Below, one piece after another: positions 30,701 through 33,700 of a stretch of DNA of 64,000 nucleotides (positions are counted from its first letter, which is position 1; each line of letters starts with the position of its first letter). The translations under genes and the position numbers were made by a program. The DNA is taken from the NCBI GenBank assembly GCA_942493315.1, contig OW818690.1, positions 372,001 to 436,000 of the forward strand, read 5' to 3'. The notes below the pieces were generated by a model. That model saw nothing but the letters and a program-made list of their open reading frames with translations. It had not been told where the DNA came from and ran no database searches. Origin of the DNA: UBA5429 sp942493315. GTDB lineage: Bacteria > Bacteroidota > Bacteroidia > Bacteroidales > WCHB1-69.

Positions 30701-33700
30701 GTATTTTCAGTTGGGGTTACCCATATAGGATTATAATTTACTAAAAAATTTTTCGAACCGGGAGCCCATGCAATTCCAGTAAATGTAGTCAATCGTTCAG
30801 ATGCAATGAGTGGATATGCCCAGTCATAAGATCTTCCATCAGCATCAGCATCAAATATTGAAACTGCTGTGAAGTTTTCTCCATTTCTACTTGAAAATCG
30901 ATACCCATTACCATAATTATTTATAGTTGCAGAGTATGGTATTTCAAAATAGGAAGCTCCATTAGCTGGGACAGTAACACTACCTGAACTACCACTTGTT
31001 TCCCAATCAATAATAATACTAGTATTTAATATATTTGTGAAAAAAACTGATACGGGAACACCTGAAGCTGAAGTTGTATATACAGGAGTAAAATATTCAC
31101 TTGATTGGAATTCGCTTGGTAATAATGGAATATTTCTAGTTCCAAAATTATCGATACCTCCAAATATTAAATCTACTCCAACAGGATGTGATGATGTAAT
31201 TTTTGCACCCGATTTAATATCAGTTGTATTATTAATATCAGATGGCAATCCCGGTTCAGAAGAAACACCATCATAGAGCCAAACTTCTCCTTCGTTTAAA
31301 GTCTGTGAAACATCAATAGTACCATTTCCATCATAATCTAGACTTACAACTGTATTATTTTCTGAAGCTCTTACAAAAACACCTGTGTATTGAAATGCAG
31401 CAATATTTCCATAAGAAGAACCTGAAATGTTCTCTCCAAATGGAATAATGAAATAGTCTCCAAATCTGGTAATATCATATACATTTGTTTTTAAATTTTG
31501 TAAACTAAAAATATCGCTTGACGTACCCAAATCTCCTACAACTTTTGAAATAGCAAGGTCAGCAGTACTATAAATTTTATCTTTACCATCAAAAAATAAC
31601 TGATTTGAATTTCTGGGTGAATAAGTAAACTGATTATCTAATATAATATATCCCCCTGCTGGAATGGAGTCATTTGGATATCCCGGAGCAACACCATTAT
31701 TCAAATTTCCGTCTCCCCAAATTTGGGTTGTAGTTTGGATTGGCATCGTAATATTGGATTCATAGCCATCTTCCCATTGATCATAAGTAATTCTAACTCC
31801 CGGATAAGGTACTTTAAATGCAGTTACAGATCTTACTTCTGTACCATGTCCTCCAACACTTGAAGCACTTAATAAAGCATTTCTTAAAATATCATTTTCA
31901 GGGAAAGGTAAATAGTAAATTTTATTTCTGGTTGCCTCAGAACAAGGATCAGTAAATGTTTCTAAAATATGAACATTCACTGTTGCTACATCATATACAG
32001 TTGGGGATACACTGCTATATACTCTATATTGAAACTGATCATTTCCGGAAAAATTACCATAGGGTAAATATGTAAATTGATTAGAAGAAATAATCAAGGT
32101 TCCATTTTGGGGTGGTGTTACAACAGCTAATGTTGAAGCATTTATTGAACACTGGTCATTAGCTAATGCATCAATATTCAATGGACTTCCCTGATATCCT
32201 GAAGCAATATCATCATTTGCAATTACAGCATTTATAGTAACAGTATGAACTGCCTGTAAAGTACCATTACAACCTGTTGCAGTAGCAGTTATGGTAGAAG
32301 TACCACTCCAACTTGCCGTATATGTAACCAATCCTGTATTGGTATTAATAGTATTTCCTGCTGTTAAACTGCTATTATCCAACTGATAGGTCATAGATGT
32401 TGCATTATTGGAAGTTGCTGTATAAGTTTCAGTCCCTGCTCCTACACATCTTCCACTACTAGTACCTATGTTAAACACAGGGGTTGTAGCTAAAGCGTTT
32501 GTTGTTACAGTATGAGTTGCTGTTTTGTAATCAGCACATCCATAAGCAAATACAGTGATAGTTGATGTACCAGACCAAGTTGAAATAAAATGTACTTGAC
32601 CGGTTGTAGCGTTTATCGTATTTCCCGAATCTAAACTGGGTTGGTCTAATGTATAAATATAACTAACTGCATTAGATGAAGTTGCAGTATAAGTGTTGTT
32701 TTCATCACCTTGACATCTTGAAGATGTTGCTCCAAGAGTAAAAGTAGGAGATTGGACAGTACTACATATACTAAAATTTAAATTGGCTACATCTGTTACT
32801 GCATTCTCAAACCCTTCTTTTGCTGTAGCAACTAAAGGATAACTATTAACACTTAAACCTGTTGTTGTCCAATGATATTCATAAGTTTTGGTACATCCAT
32901 TTGTATTCACTGAACTTAAAGAATATAAATTGGAATTCAAACTCAAATCAAGTCCTGTAATATCTTCATTTCCAAATGGATCGTTTACGACAACTCTGCA
33001 ATATAATTCAGTTCCCGCAAAAGCTCCTGTTACAATATTTCCATTTGGATAAGCAGCATCATACACATCAAAGGATTGAATATCAATATAAGTTGTAGTT
33101 GGAAAAGTTATTTTTGATGGCGCATCAGAGCTGTTATATTTGATATAAAAATCAACATTATTCTCATTTGTTGAAATATTCAACTTCACTTTATTACCCG
33201 CTGGAATTGTAATATCCGATGGAATTGTTCCTGTCCATGTTAATGTACCGACAGTACTATTATAAACAGGAGATGACATTGAAATTATTGAATTTCCATT
33301 TTGTGTTAATGTGGCAGTAATACTTGGGTTCGTTCCAAGTGTACCATTTAATATTCCAATATAGGTTACAACTGAAATATTTTGACCGGACTTGACAGAA
33401 AATGGGGAACAAAAACCTGTTGTCTGAGTAAAATCGACTGTGGATGAAGAACTTGCTCTATTTATTACAACGCTTGCAAAAGTAAATTGTTGAGATTCAT
33501 TCCATTCCCATGATATGGATTGATTGTGCGAACCTGTTTTAATACTGGCACCACCACCTAAACTACCTCCAGGCAAGTTTTGAGACCATAATAGAGTTTG
33601 TTGATTTCCCGGAGTAATTGTTAAAGGAGAAATTTCTTCATCAATACCAATGACATTATAAATTATATTTTGATTTGTAGAAGTAATATTTGAAATAGAA

